Source: Bacteroidales bacterium
GTDB taxonomy: Bacteria > Bacteroidota > Bacteroidia > Bacteroidales > GCA-2748055
Direction of reading: 5' to 3'
NCBI GenBank assembly: GCA_020636775.1
Contig: JACJXF010000012.1
Coordinates: forward strand, 1-64,000
Length of the DNA: 64,000 nucleotides
Below, piece by piece: positions 27,014-38,400 of the stretch; position 1 is the stretch's first letter; each line of letters begins with the position of its first letter. The position numbers were made by a program, and so were the translations under genes. Below the pieces are notes generated by a model. The model was given only the letters and a program-made list of their open reading frames with translations. It did no database searches and had not been told where the DNA came from.

Positions 27014-29215
27014 ATGAAGAAATCATTTAAGCTGCTGGTTGCAGCCACGTTGGGAGCCTTTATGATATTAGGGATCTTTGGTTGTTCCAAAACACCGGAA
27101 TTATACACAGACCCACCATGGCTCGGAGGATCGAATATAGAAACCCTTAAAGCAAGAGGAAACTACAGTATCTTCCTCAAGTTAATGGATCAGGCAAATT
27201 ACACTGTTCCTATTACCAAACAACTTTTCACACTTTTTGTACCGGATGATGCCGCCTTTGAGAAATACTTCCAGGAGAACGGTATAAATTCTGTTGAGGA
27301 TCTTTCCAAGGATCAGTCAGTGCAATTGTTTACACTTCACGTACTGAGAAATCCACGTTCCAGATTCCAGCTTATTTATGAATATGCCTGGTCAGAACTT
27401 CAGGGTCCTGATGGGGAATATGCTTCTCTTTTCATGAGAAAAGAAGTTCCAAGCGTTTCTGCTCCTTATACAGAATTTGTAAAATATTCTCCTGCAAACA
27501 GAATAGGGCAGACGCTTAAGATTTATACCGACAATAAGTTTGTTCCCCTTTTCACAACCGACTGGTTTGAAGATTACGGAGGTGCTCTCGATGGATCTGA
27601 TTATACTTTCATGTATCCCAATAGCCAGTGGGGAGGAAATATGAACTGGCACAGTTCCATGGTTATTGACGATCCTCTATTCCCCGGAGAAAAAGAAGTT
27701 CGTACTGCCAGCGGTTTTATTTACTTCCTGGATAAGGTAATACCTCCAATGCCCAGCATTGAAGAATATCTGAAGACTAATCCTGATAAATTCGGATTGT
27801 ATTATGATCTGATGCAGAGATTTGCAAATTATATAAATCCAAGGACAAATGAGCTTAAGGAACAGGAATACAAAAAATCATATAATGATGTTTCTAATAT
27901 AGCTGAAGAAAGGGGTACATCAACCAATACCGCTGTTCCTCCTCAGAATATGTTTACAGGATTCATTCCATCGAATGATGTATTGCAGGCCTACCTCGAC
28001 AAATTCATTCCGCTTTATTATCCCAGTGTGGACAGTCTGCCGAAGGTTACCTTATATTATATACTTCAGTCGCAGATATCTGCTTCACTGGCGCTGATAT
28101 CTAAATTGCAGCACGGATTCTTTAATTCATTTGGAGATGCTCTTGTTGTGACAAAGTCTGATATTAAAGACTCTTATATGTGTAGTAATGGAGTTGTTTA
28201 TGAAATGAACAAGGTACTGGAACCCAATGTATTCACAACGGTGCCCGGAGAGCTCTTCTTTAACAGCAACTACTCAACCTTCCTGTATGCACTGCAGACT
28301 GCGAACATGCTGACCGGATTATCTTCACCGGATAATGATGTTACATTGTTTGCGCCCACCAATGCAACTATTGAAGCTTATAATATACGCTACGATAAGG
28401 ATAGATTACAGATGCAGTGGCGAGGAGCCGATGGGATATGGAAAGCCATGAGAGCTACGGATCTGACAGATTTTGTACAGGACCACATATATTATGGTAT
28501 TCTGGATGATTTTACAGGTGAAGGTTACATAAAGATGAGCTCCGGTAATTTTATTCATTATAATAATGGCGTTTTTGAAGGCGCTGAAAATCAAATGCTT
28601 GGAGACAATCTTAGCATTGAAGCCACTTCTGTTAATGATAAAAACGGAATACTTTATAAGGTTTCGAATCCAATTAAATCATATGTTTTGATGGGCTCTA
28701 TACTCATGAACGATCCCGATCTGTCGACATTTGCTGATTTGATGACGAAAACCAAACTTCTGGCCATGAAACCTGATTCTTATCTGAAAATGCAGGTGCC
28801 TTTCATTTCTTTCCTGTCTCAGACATCCTTCTGGACCGGTTTATTTCCTACTAATGCAGCTATGGCCCAGGCCCAGCTTGACGGATTAATTCCTCCGCTC
28901 GATACAATTGCAGATGGAAGCGTAAACAAAGACCAGTCAAAAAATATAGCTTTGAAAGATTTCCTTCTGTATCATTTTATAAGGAATTATGCTGTTTTTG
29001 ACGACGGTGAACTAAGTGGACCACTTCCTTCCAACAGGAGTTATGTTGATCCGTTATTAGGCACACTTTATTCAACCATGACCATAACAAACAATGTTAA
29101 CAATCTGTCAATTACGGATCTGAGTGGTCAGACAGTTGTTGTTGATCATGCTAATGCAGATATTCTTGTCAGGCAAGGGGTTGTGCATAAGATCGATAAA
29201 GTTCTAAAATATTAG
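27014..29215 (+). CDS. fasciclin-domain lipoprotein, four FAS1-like repeats
   Basis: The 733-residue protein has a lipoprotein signal with Cys24 (LGIFGC). Four FAS1-like regions can be read: about 45-265 (long, with 'LFTLFVPDDAAFEKYF'), 265-425 ('MFTGFIPSNDVLQAYL'), 425-575 ('DVTLFAPTNATIEAYN') and 578-732 ('WTGLFPTNAAMAQAQL', ending 'VVHKIDKVLKY'). FAS1 domains serve adhesion and ligand binding in many organisms. As the first gene of an operon with two SusC/SusD pairs, it probably acts at the cell surface as a binding or accessory lipoprotein, taking the place usually held by SusE/F-like proteins. The ligand cannot be read from the sequence. Twenty-seven bases separate it from susC. Confidence 0.88.
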   Translation: MKKSFKLLVAATLGAFMILGIFGCSKTPELYTDPPWLGGSNIETLKARGNYSIFLKLMDQANYTVPITKQLFTLFVPDDAAFEKYFQENGINSVEDLSKDQSVQLFTLHVLRNPRSRFQLIYEYAWSELQGPDGEYASLFMRKEVPSVSAPYTEFVKYSPANRIGQTLKIYTDNKFVPLFTTDWFEDYGGALDGSDYTFMYPNSQWGGNMNWHSSMVIDDPLFPGEKEVRTASGFIYFLDKVIPPMPSIEEYLKTNPDKFGLYYDLMQRFANYINPRTNELKEQEYKKSYNDVSNIAEERGTSTNTAVPPQNMFTGFIPSNDVLQAYLDKFIPLYYPSVDSLPKVTLYYILQSQISASLALISKLQHGFFNSFGDALVVTKSDIKDSYMCSNGVVYEMNKVLEPNVFTTVPGELFFNSNYSTFLYALQTANMLTGLSSPDNDVTLFAPTNATIEAYNIRYDKDRLQMQWRGADGIWKAMRATDLTDFVQDHIYYGILDDFTGEGYIKMSSGNFIHYNNGVFEGAENQMLGDNLSIEATSVNDKNGILYKVSNPIKSYVLMGSILMNDPDLSTFADLMTKTKLLAMKPDSYLKMQVPFISFLSQTSFWTGLFPTNAAMAQAQLDGLIPPLDTIADGSVNKDQSKNIALKDFLLYHFIRNYAVFDDGELSGPLPSNRSYVDPLLGTLYSTMTITNNVNNLSITDLSGQTVVVDHANADILVRQGVVHKIDKVLKY

Positions 29216-29242
29216 TAATTAAAAAATCTAATTTGACCTATT

Positions 29243-32200
29243 ATGAAAAAACTCATTTTACTTTCAGGATTACTAATATTATTGCTCTCGGGTTTTAGTA
29301 ATGCTTTTGGTCAGTCCGTGATTATTAAAGGAAAAGTCACAGATGTCCAAACCCTGGAACCATTGATGTCTGTTAACATTGTTGAGATCGATAAAAACGG
29401 TCGTTTTGTTGCCGGTACCGTTTCCGATTATAATGGTAACTATGTTTTTCGTGTAACCAACAAGGAAAATCCTATTCAGGTATCTTTTATTGGTTATGAG
29501 AAACAATCCTTTATGATTGGTGACAGAACTCAGATCGATATCGCTTTGAAATCTGAATCAACTGCTCTCGACGAACTTGTTATCGTTGGTGCCAAGATGG
29601 GTAACGATGGATACACTAATATCCGTGACCGGGCTACAGCAGTAGCACGTATCGAACTCTCGGATATGAAGTCGGTTATGTCTACCAGCGTTGAAGACAT
29701 GCTTCAGGGTCGAATGGGTAACGTTGATATTTCATCAGTGTCCGGTGACCCGGGTGCCGGTTTGAATATCCGTATCCGTGGAACAGCTTCACTTAATGCC
29801 AGGAATAACCCATTGATCGTTATTAATGGTATCCCATACGATGCTACCATTGATGAGAACTTTGATTTTGGCAGTGCCGATATCGAAAAGTTTGGTAACC
29901 TGATTGACGTATCTCCTGAAGATATCGAATCCATTGAGGTACTCAAGGATGCAGCTTCAACTGCTGCATGGGGATCCAGAGCGTCGAACGGAGTTCTCAT
30001 GATCAAAACCAAGCGTGGTACAAAATCAAAACCAATTTTTGAATACACCTTTAAAACTTCCCTTTCATATGAGCCGGACCCGATTCCTATGCTTGATGGA
30101 GCTGGATATGCACGTCTCATTACTGAGGAACATTATAACGTTGACAGAAACGTATTCTTTAATAATGAAATTGCCTTTGATCCGGAATGGGAAAATTATA
30201 ATAACTATTCCCAGAATACGAACTGGGTGAAAGAAATTACCCAGGTTGGGGCGACTCAGCAGCACGACTTTTCAGTGCGTGGAGGAGGGGATAAATCAAG
30301 ATATAATATGTCGGTAGGTTTTCAGGATGAAGGTGGTACAACCATTGGAAACGACCTGAAAAAACTGAATCTCCGTACTTCTCTCGACTATGATTTGTCC
30401 TCCAAATTGCAGTTTAAAACGGATATTATGTATACCCGTTACGATCAGACAAATACATATGACCTTGAAGATCCTGAATTCGGAAATAAATTGGTTCGTT
30501 CAATTGCATATCGCAAAATGCCTAACATTTCCATCTTCGATAGGGATACCAATAACATTTCCTATGGCGATTATTATACTCCCTCATCAACTTTACAGGG
30601 AAGTGCCAGGGATATGTATAATCCTGTTGCCTTTGCTAATCTTGGTCAGCAAGGCAGGGTTAAGGATAATGCCAGAGCTCTTGCTACCCTTCGATATATG
30701 ATAACTCCCAGGGTTGTTCTTACCTCTACGGTTACTCTGGATATCTTTGATAATAAGATTTCAAAGTTTCTTCCTTTTAAAGCTTTGGGATCCTATGACG
30801 ACGATATTACCAATAAAGCAAGTAACGAGTTCACCAAAAAGAGTTCTATTTATACCATTAACCAGTTGATTTACCGTCCAAACGTTGGTGATAATCATGA
30901 TCTTTCATTTCTTGGACAGTTTGATACTGAAGAAACCATTCAGAGATATTATAAGGTGGAAACAAATCAGTCGGCTTCTTCATTCCTGACCCAGCCGGTT
31001 GGTGATCTCCCCCTTTCTTATATGAATGCAGATTATACCAAGTATCGTTCCATGGGTCTTTATATTGCCGGTACCTATAAATTTAAAGATAAATATATTT
31101 TAATGGTAGGTGCCAAATATGAAGGTAACTCAAAATTCAGTAAGGAAAGCCGCTGGGGATTGTTCCCAACACTTTCAGCTGCATGGCGTATTTCTGAAGA
31201 AAACTTTATGAGTAACCTGAGTTTCGTCGACGATCTTAAACTACGTGTTAGCTGGGGTCAGTCTGGTAACTCACCTGATGGACAGTATTTATACTTTAAT
31301 ACTTACACTGCCGGTTCAGGCTACTCTTACATGGATATGCAGGGTGTTAAACCAAACGGTCTTGAGCTTACCAGCTTAAAATGGGAAACCATTGAGCAGA
31401 TAAACCCGGGTATTTCCTTCTTCGGTTTTAATAACCGCATGAATGTTGAGATTGACTATTACAACAAGAAGACCACTAATCTGTACCTCAAAGATTCAGG
31501 GATACCTAGTCAAACAGGTTTTGGAAGTCTGAACAGGAATGATGGTGAAATGACCAACAAAGGGGGAGAATTCATGATTGACTACACCTTTGTTAAACGT
31601 AAAGATTTCTCTTTGAATTTCAATCTGAACCTTTCACGTAACCGTAACGTTGTATTGCGTCTGCCTGATAACTATGCTCTTACCTATGGTAACATGCTGG
31701 AAAACGGAAACTATAAAATAAGTATTCAGCCTGGTCAGGCTCTCGGAGGATTTTTTGGATACAAATATTTGGGCGTTTACCCAACAGATGCTGATGCTAT
31801 TGTTCGTGATAAGGATGGTAATCCTGTTTATGGAATCAATAAGGACATGCCTCTTGATATGATTATGGGTGTTTCCAGTGGCTATGTATTTGAAGGTGGT
31901 GATGCCCGTTACCAGGATGTTAACAATGATGGTGAAATAAATGAACTGGATATTGTTTACCTGGGAGACCTTAACCCGCAATATCTTGGTGGTTCAGGAT
32001 TCAAGGTGCAGTATAAAAATTTCATTGTAAACACCTTCTTCTATTTCAAAGTAGGTCAGAAAATTATTAATCAGACCCGCATTGATACTGAGAAAATGTA
32101 TAACTACGATAACCAGAGTATTGCTACCAACTGGCGCTGGAGAAGGGAAGGAGATATAACCAGCGTGCCCCGCGCTCTTTATTCAAAAGGGTATAACTGG

Positions 32201-32470
32201 CTTGGATCTGATCGTTTTGTTGAAGACGGATCCTACCTTCGTCTGAAGACACTTTCATTGAGCTATGTTGTAAATCCTGATTTTTTAAAGAAGATGAAAA
32301 TTAAGGAAATGAGAGTATACGGTACCGCTTACAACCTTTACACCTGGACAAACTATTCCGGTCAGGATCCCGATGTGGCTCCTCCCTCTAAACCCGATGT
32401 ATTGCCCAAAGATTACAGCAGAACGCCGCCGAGCAAGAGGTTTATGTTAGGTGTAAACATTAAATTTTAA
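29243..32470 (+). CDS. SusC/RagA-type TonB-dependent outer-membrane transporter (first)
   Basis: This 1075-residue protein has a signal peptide (1-24, ending 'AFGQ'), a carboxypeptidase-regulatory-like beta domain (about 28-110), a plug domain (about 120-240, with 'MLQGRMGNVDISSVSGDPGAGLNIRIRG' broken by typical SusC residues and 'IESIEVLKDAASTAAWGSRASNGVLMI') and a 22-strand barrel ending in the aromatic 'RFMLGVNIKF'. SusC proteins import oligosaccharides or peptides together with a SusD lid and TonB energy. The next gene is its SusD partner, 17 bases away. Substrate is unknown because no degradative enzyme is encoded in the operon. Confidence 0.95.
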   Translation: MKKLILLSGLLILLLSGFSNAFGQSVIIKGKVTDVQTLEPLMSVNIVEIDKNGRFVAGTVSDYNGNYVFRVTNKENPIQVSFIGYEKQSFMIGDRTQIDIALKSESTALDELVIVGAKMGNDGYTNIRDRATAVARIELSDMKSVMSTSVEDMLQGRMGNVDISSVSGDPGAGLNIRIRGTASLNARNNPLIVINGIPYDATIDENFDFGSADIEKFGNLIDVSPEDIESIEVLKDAASTAAWGSRASNGVLMIKTKRGTKSKPIFEYTFKTSLSYEPDPIPMLDGAGYARLITEEHYNVDRNVFFNNEIAFDPEWENYNNYSQNTNWVKEITQVGATQQHDFSVRGGGDKSRYNMSVGFQDEGGTTIGNDLKKLNLRTSLDYDLSSKLQFKTDIMYTRYDQTNTYDLEDPEFGNKLVRSIAYRKMPNISIFDRDTNNISYGDYYTPSSTLQGSARDMYNPVAFANLGQQGRVKDNARALATLRYMITPRVVLTSTVTLDIFDNKISKFLPFKALGSYDDDITNKASNEFTKKSSIYTINQLIYRPNVGDNHDLSFLGQFDTEETIQRYYKVETNQSASSFLTQPVGDLPLSYMNADYTKYRSMGLYIAGTYKFKDKYILMVGAKYEGNSKFSKESRWGLFPTLSAAWRISEENFMSNLSFVDDLKLRVSWGQSGNSPDGQYLYFNTYTAGSGYSYMDMQGVKPNGLELTSLKWETIEQINPGISFFGFNNRMNVEIDYYNKKTTNLYLKDSGIPSQTGFGSLNRNDGEMTNKGGEFMIDYTFVKRKDFSLNFNLNLSRNRNVVLRLPDNYALTYGNMLENGNYKISIQPGQALGGFFGYKYLGVYPTDADAIVRDKDGNPVYGINKDMPLDMIMGVSSGYVFEGGDARYQDVNNDGEINELDIVYLGDLNPQYLGGSGFKVQYKNFIVNTFFYFKVGQKIINQTRIDTEKMYNYDNQSIATNWRWRREGDITSVPRALYSKGYNWLGSDRFVEDGSYLRLKTLSLSYVVNPDFLKKMKIKEMRVYGTAYNLYTWTNYSGQDPDVAPPSKPDVLPKDYSRTPPSKRFMLGVNIKF

Positions 32471-32487
32471 TTTTAAACTTTATTAAA

Positions 32488-33945
32488 ATGGAAAAATTCC
32501 GCATAAAAAGTCCGGTAAGCTACATTATATTTTTCATCCTTATTCTATTTACTTCATGTAGCAACTGGTTGTCCATTGCACCTGAAAATGACCTTATAAA
32601 GGAGAAATTCTGGACCAAGAAAGCCGATATCGACGGAGCTCTTGCAGCAACCTATGATGCCTTCAGAGGTGCAAACCTGCAGTCGCTGATATTTGGTGAA
32701 GTAAGAGCAGATATGGCTCAGTTTTCAGCTACCAATTTCTACGATTATACCAAAATCGCCAGTAGTGATATAAGCCCTACAAACGGTGCAATTAATTGGG
32801 GTAATTACTATTCTGCTATTAACCTGGCTAATACTCTTATGTTCTATTCAAAAGACGTACTGGCAAAGGATGAAGCCTACACACCCAGAATGGCAGATGC
32901 TGTTGAAGCAGAAGCATTGTTTATTCGTTCTATATCCTTCTTTTATCTGGTCAGGATTTGGAAAGATGTTCCTCTGGTTCTTGAGCCTTCCATCTCAGAT
33001 ACTTCAAATCTGTTTATTGGAAAAAGCAGTGAGCAGGTGATTATTAAACAGATTATTGCGGATTTGCTCAAGGCAAAAGACCTTGCCTATACCACTGAAT
33101 TCCAGGGTACTGATGCATTTTATGGCAGAGCAAATAAATACGCAATAATGAGTCTGCTGGCTGATGTGTATTTGTGGAATCAGCAATATCAGAAGTGTAT
33201 GGATTATTGCGATTCAGTGACTAATTCCGGTTTATACTCACTTGAACCCCTTACTACATGGTTTAATATTTATAACCCGGGTAATTCGCCACTTGAAAGC
33301 ATCTTCGAAATTCAGTTTAATGATAACCTGGATTCACAGGAAAACCCTATCTATTACAATTTAATTCCTGTTACCGGAAATCCTCAGATGACTATAACCA
33401 AAAACGTTGTTGTTCTCTTTAACGATCCGGAAGACATCAGGATAAGCGGAGGTCGTGGTCCTATCTGGAAATATGTTGGGAAGGATAACCTGAGTACCGT
33501 TACCCGGTCCTCAAATGAGCGGGATGCGAACTGGATTCTTTACCGTTACGCTGATATTTTACTTATGAAAGCTGAGGCTGCAGTTGAATTAAATAATCTT
33601 CCTCTGGCAAACTCCCTTGTAAGACAAACTATTGAAAGAGCCGGCCTTGCCTTTGCAGATGTAACAGATCAGGATATTCTCAGAGAAGTGGTAAGGGATG
33701 AAAGGGGAAGAGAATTTATGTTTGAAGGGAAACGTTGGTTTGATTTGCTGCGTGCAGCCAAACGGAATAATTTCGAGAAGAAAAGTATTTTGATCGATAT
33801 GATCCTTTCTGGTGCTGCCAATGTTCAGCAAAGAGCTATTCTGGCCACGAAAGTGAATGATACTATGAGTTATTATCTACCTATACCTCAGCGCGACATT
33901 GACTATAACCAGAATCTGGTTCAGAATCCATATTATAGCAGGTAA
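32488..33945 (+). CDS. RagB/SusD-family nutrient-binding lipoprotein (first)
   Basis: The 485-residue lipoprotein has its acylated Cys at position 24 (LFTSCSNWLSI). It shows the SusD pattern: 'KEKFWTKKADIDGALAATYDAFR' near 37, TPR-like helices with 'AEALFIRSISFFYLVRIWKDVPLVLEP', and the C-terminal 'RDERGREFMFEGKRWFDLLRAAKRNN' and 'YYLPIPQRDIDYNQNLVQNPYY' motifs. It should form the hinged lid over the SusC barrel encoded just upstream. Confidence 0.95.
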   Translation: MEKFRIKSPVSYIIFFILILFTSCSNWLSIAPENDLIKEKFWTKKADIDGALAATYDAFRGANLQSLIFGEVRADMAQFSATNFYDYTKIASSDISPTNGAINWGNYYSAINLANTLMFYSKDVLAKDEAYTPRMADAVEAEALFIRSISFFYLVRIWKDVPLVLEPSISDTSNLFIGKSSEQVIIKQIIADLLKAKDLAYTTEFQGTDAFYGRANKYAIMSLLADVYLWNQQYQKCMDYCDSVTNSGLYSLEPLTTWFNIYNPGNSPLESIFEIQFNDNLDSQENPIYYNLIPVTGNPQMTITKNVVVLFNDPEDIRISGGRGPIWKYVGKDNLSTVTRSSNERDANWILYRYADILLMKAEAAVELNNLPLANSLVRQTIERAGLAFADVTDQDILREVVRDERGREFMFEGKRWFDLLRAAKRNNFEKKSILIDMILSGAANVQQRAILATKVNDTMSYYLPIPQRDIDYNQNLVQNPYYSR

Positions 33946-33966
33946 AATATTCAAAAAGAGACAGAT

Positions 33967-35448
33967 ATGAAAAAATTTGCATCAAGATTATTTACAGGAA
34001 GTGGTAAGCTATTGATTCTTTCACTATTCCTGTTCGGTTGCAATCAGGATCCGATATTATGGAAAGTAACCTCCGATCAACAGGTAATTTCTGATTATGT
34101 AGCGAGTAATGATGAATATTCGGAATTCTCAAAACTGATTGAAGTTGCTAACCTGAATGGATTGCTGAGTGTGCGTGGTCCGTTTACTTTGCTCCTTCCT
34201 ACGAATGACGTAATGGAAGAATATTACAAATCTAAGGGCGTTAGCTCATATGAACAACTCGATGCTAAAACAATCAAGGATTTGGTTTATAATCACCTGA
34301 TTATAAGTGAAGTTCATACAAGTGATATTGGTCTTGGTGCAATCCGGGATACCAACGCACTGGGTGACTACTTGTCTTCAGAATTTGAAGGTTCGGACAT
34401 AATCATTAATAAGTCAAGTAAAATTACCAAAAGGGATATTCAGGCCGCTAATGGTGTCATTCATCTGATAGATAAGGTAATTGAACCTGTAACAAAAAGT
34501 GTTTATGAGTTACTTGCTGGTAACCCGTCATATTCTTTGTTTACCAAGGGCCTGGATCGTACCGGTTTAAAAGATACTCTGAATACAATTTCGTTTCCTT
34601 ATGGAAAGAAAATTGCACGTAACCGTTTCACTGTACTTGCTGTTCCTGATACCATTTACAACCGTTATGGAATAACCAACATCGATGAACTGGTGGCATA
34701 TTTTACCAGTGCTCCCGATTCTGTTACTTTCCTCAATAATGGATTCTACAGGTATATGGAATATCATTGTTTAGGTGGTGCATTTTATCTTGATAATCTG
34801 GAAACAAAAAATTATCCGACTTTGTCAAATGATAATAATGTGTCATTTAAAATTGATGATGCCTATCGTATTAATAATGACGCATCAACCGGAGTATATA
34901 CAAGCTTTATTATTGACGCATCCAATAACCCATGCAAAAACGGAACCTATCATACAATCAATGATCTTCTTCCGGTTATACTACCGTCTCCGGCAGTTAT
35001 TGTATTTGAAACCACCGATTATTTTGACCTTAAGCAAGGTGACTATTTTGGAAAGTTCTATATGAGATGGTTTGATGGTCAAAATACTTTTGCCAAAATA
35101 AAGTGGGAGGGTGATTATCTTTTGTACTATTTTAAAGATCATGACACAGGGAAACTGCTTAATGACGATTGTCTGAGTATGAGCGGTTGGTGGTGGTGTC
35201 AGGTTACTACTCCAAAAATAATGAAAGGAAAATACAAGGTCACTTCAAACCTTTGGGGTGGGCAGACTACTTATGCTGTCTATATTGATGGAGTAAAAAC
35301 CGCTATTGTTAATAAAAGCGATCCTGCAGAATCGACAAGCTGGGGTGAATTTGTCTGGAATAATACTGAAGAACACACAATTAAGGTTGTAACCCTTGAA
35401 TCCGGACTTCTTTTCTGGGATACCATAATCTTTACTCCAATAAACTAA
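33967..35448 (+). CDS. fasciclin lipoprotein with a C-terminal aromatic beta domain
   Basis: The 493-residue lipoprotein (Cys25, LFLFGC) has two FAS1 domains, about 38-178 ('FTLLLPTNDVMEEYY', 'GVIHLIDKVIEPV') and 178-335 ('NRFTVLAVPDTIYN', 'NGTYHTINDLLPV'). About 155 residues follow, rich in Trp and Tyr ('FYMRWFDG', 'GWWWCQV', 'WDTIIFTP'), predicted as a beta-sandwich. Such a module suggests ligand binding, possibly carbohydrate, but I cannot assign it to a named family. The gene lies between the first SusD and the second SusC with short gaps (21 and 34 bases), so it belongs to the operon and may serve the second SusC/SusD pair. Confidence 0.83.
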   Translation: MKKFASRLFTGSGKLLILSLFLFGCNQDPILWKVTSDQQVISDYVASNDEYSEFSKLIEVANLNGLLSVRGPFTLLLPTNDVMEEYYKSKGVSSYEQLDAKTIKDLVYNHLIISEVHTSDIGLGAIRDTNALGDYLSSEFEGSDIIINKSSKITKRDIQAANGVIHLIDKVIEPVTKSVYELLAGNPSYSLFTKGLDRTGLKDTLNTISFPYGKKIARNRFTVLAVPDTIYNRYGITNIDELVAYFTSAPDSVTFLNNGFYRYMEYHCLGGAFYLDNLETKNYPTLSNDNNVSFKIDDAYRINNDASTGVYTSFIIDASNNPCKNGTYHTINDLLPVILPSPAVIVFETTDYFDLKQGDYFGKFYMRWFDGQNTFAKIKWEGDYLLYYFKDHDTGKLLNDDCLSMSGWWWCQVTTPKIMKGKYKVTSNLWGGQTTYAVYIDGVKTAIVNKSDPAESTSWGEFVWNNTEEHTIKVVTLESGLLFWDTIIFTPIN

Positions 35449-35482
35449 CTATTACTGTACACTAATTAAATACAGCATTGAA

Positions 35483-38400
35483 ATGACAAAACGATTCACA
35501 TATTTGACCTGTTTATCACTACTTCTTTTCATTGGCGTTACTCTTATTCCTCAGACTCTGAGGGCTCAGACTGACGAAATAACGATTAAGGGTGTGGTAT
35601 CCGAATCAGGAACCGGACTGCCTATAGAGCAGGTTTCAATATCGGTCAGCTCAACAGGGGTTTCCGCCTCAACAGATTCTACCGGAGCTTTTAGTATAGT
35701 TGTGCCGAATCTGCAGGCAGAATTAATTGTTGACCTGCCTGGATACAATAAAAGGAATGTTTATCTGAATGGCAGAGATTTTATAAATATATCAATTGTA
35801 TCTGATAAATACAGGTCCTTTGATAACGCTTACAACAAGCCTCTTGGAACCGGTGTTCTGAAGGATGTAACATATCCTCTTACTGCTCTTACTGCTGAGG
35901 ATATAAGCCTTAGTAAAGCTGCCTCATTTGATCAGGTGCTTCAGGGGAGAGTTCCGGGATTGTCTGTTATTCAGCAATCCGGAATGCCGGGAAGCAGAAC
36001 ATACATGAATATTCGTGGCTTTTCATCCCTGTATGCCAATAACGAGCCACTGCTCTTTATTGATGGAATGATACATGATTATTCCTACGCCAGCCGAAGT
36101 CTGATGGAAGGATTTTCCATGAACCCCTTTGATATAGTTGACATTGACGATATCGCTGATATTACTGTTCTCAAAGACGGACAGTCATATCTGGGTGCTG
36201 CTGGTTCAAACGGTGTTATCAATGTTAACACTGAACAAAAAAGTGAAACCAGTACGGTTATTAAATTTTCAACCTATCGCGGTATTTCTTTTGTGCCAAC
36301 CAAACAGGACGTTCTGGATCCCGATCAGTTCAGATCCTATTTCACGGATGTTTTTAATACCGTAAGTCCTTCTCCTGGTGATATTAACAGCCTGTATCCC
36401 TGGCTAAACGGAAACAGCGGTGCAGATTATTATAAATACAACAATAACACCAACTGGCAGGACGAAATATTTAAACCGGCTTCCCTTTCAAAGTACCACT
36501 TCTTTCTGAAGGGGGGAGATGATATTGCAACCTATAATATCTCAACCGGCTTCCTGTCACAGAAAGCTATGTATGACGGCTCTGGTTATTCAAGGTTTAA
36601 CCTGCGTATCAACGGAAAAATTAATATAACCGACAAATTTTCGGTTACTCCAAATGCTAAATTATCCCTAGCCGACAGCTATCTGCCAAACCAGGGCTAC
36701 AGCACATTTAAAAATCCAATACAATCGGCTCTCTTAATGCCACCTATTATGGCTCCTTATTCCAGGGATGCTGCAACCGGTGTTAAATTGCCCTATATTG
36801 ATGATACAGGTATATTCGATGTAAGTAACCCTGTGGCAATTGTTAAAAATGCTGTTGGAACCGACAGAAACTACAATTTCCTCAGTTCTGTGAATGCAGC
36901 ATATGCTATAACGGATAAATTAAAGATTTCAACACTGTTAGGAATCGATTTCAATAATGCCCGGGAAAGCATATTTCTTCCAAATATTGGAATGTATCAG
37001 GTCGACTCGGCAAGCAACAGTCCTGGCGACCTTGTAAATGAGTACCGTTCCACTCAGAGCCATACAACCATTTCATATAACAGTCATACCATGAATGGCC
37101 ATTCCATTGATTTTTATGGTGGATTCCGATATCTCAGAAATACCTACAAGTATGACAAAGGTATCGATCTGAATACTCCTTCTGATGACTTCAGAAGCCT
37201 TGGTCAGGGTTCTAAATACAATTACCTGAGAACTACAACGGGCGATGATCGCGGACTTGTGTGGGTTTCCTATTTTGCCAGTGGAAAATACAATTACCAG
37301 AATAAATACTTCGCCGATGTAAATCTTTCCTACGACGGAAATTCGGCTGTAAACGCTGACCACCGATTTAACTTTTATCCTTCTGTTGGTGCTGCATGGA
37401 GACTGTCTTCAGAAAGTTTCCTTAATCAGGCTGCATGGCTGGAGGATCTGAAGTTAAGAGCATCCTATTCTGTTACAGGGAATATGTTCAGTTCCATCTA
37501 TGATTATTCAAAACTATATTATACATCCGCCAGAATTGATAACTATGGAGTCCTTTTCCGCGAAGCTATTCCAAACGAAAATCTGGAACTTGAAAAGAAA
37601 AATATGGTTAATGCCGGTTTGGATCTTTCTGTGGCTAAACAGGCTATTAACCTTCATGTGGACTATTATACCAGTACTGTGAATAACCTGATAGTTGAGC
37701 AGGAACTCCCCGAATCATATGGATATACCATGTATTTCGATAATGGTGGAAAACTTTCTTCAAGTGGAATTGAGGTGGCTGCCGATGCACGAATTCAATC
37801 CGGCGACTTTGCCTGGATAATAGGAGGGACGGTAACTCAGATGAGCACAGAGGTTAAATCTCTGGAATTTCTGAATCCTGCTGCCACCAACATTGTTACC
37901 ACGATCGACGGGGCGCAGTTTGTATCTTCAGTAGGTAACCCTTTGAATTCATTTTACGGATATAAGACCGATGGTATATATCAGACCGCTGCTGAAGCTA
38001 ATGCCGTTATTGGCCCGAAAGGACTTCCAATGCAGGCAGGCGACGTAAGGTTTGTTGATTCAAACGGGGATAACAAGATAAATGATGCGGACAAAACCAT
38101 CATTGGTAATCCAAACCCCTCGCTTTTTGGTAGCATTTATACTACTTTTTCCTACAAGCGATTCGATGTCTCATTACTTTTTAATTACTCCATGGGTAAG
38201 GATGCATTTAATTACCTGAGGTATAAAACCGAATCAATGGATTCTTACGATAATCAGTCTGTAAGTGTTCTTGACCGGTGGACAGCTTCTAATCCAAGCA
38301 ATACCATGCCGAGAGCTGCCTTCGGTGATCCAACAGGTAATACAGTTTTTTCAGACAGGTGGATTGAAGATGCTTCCTTCCTCCGTTTACAAAAACTGAC

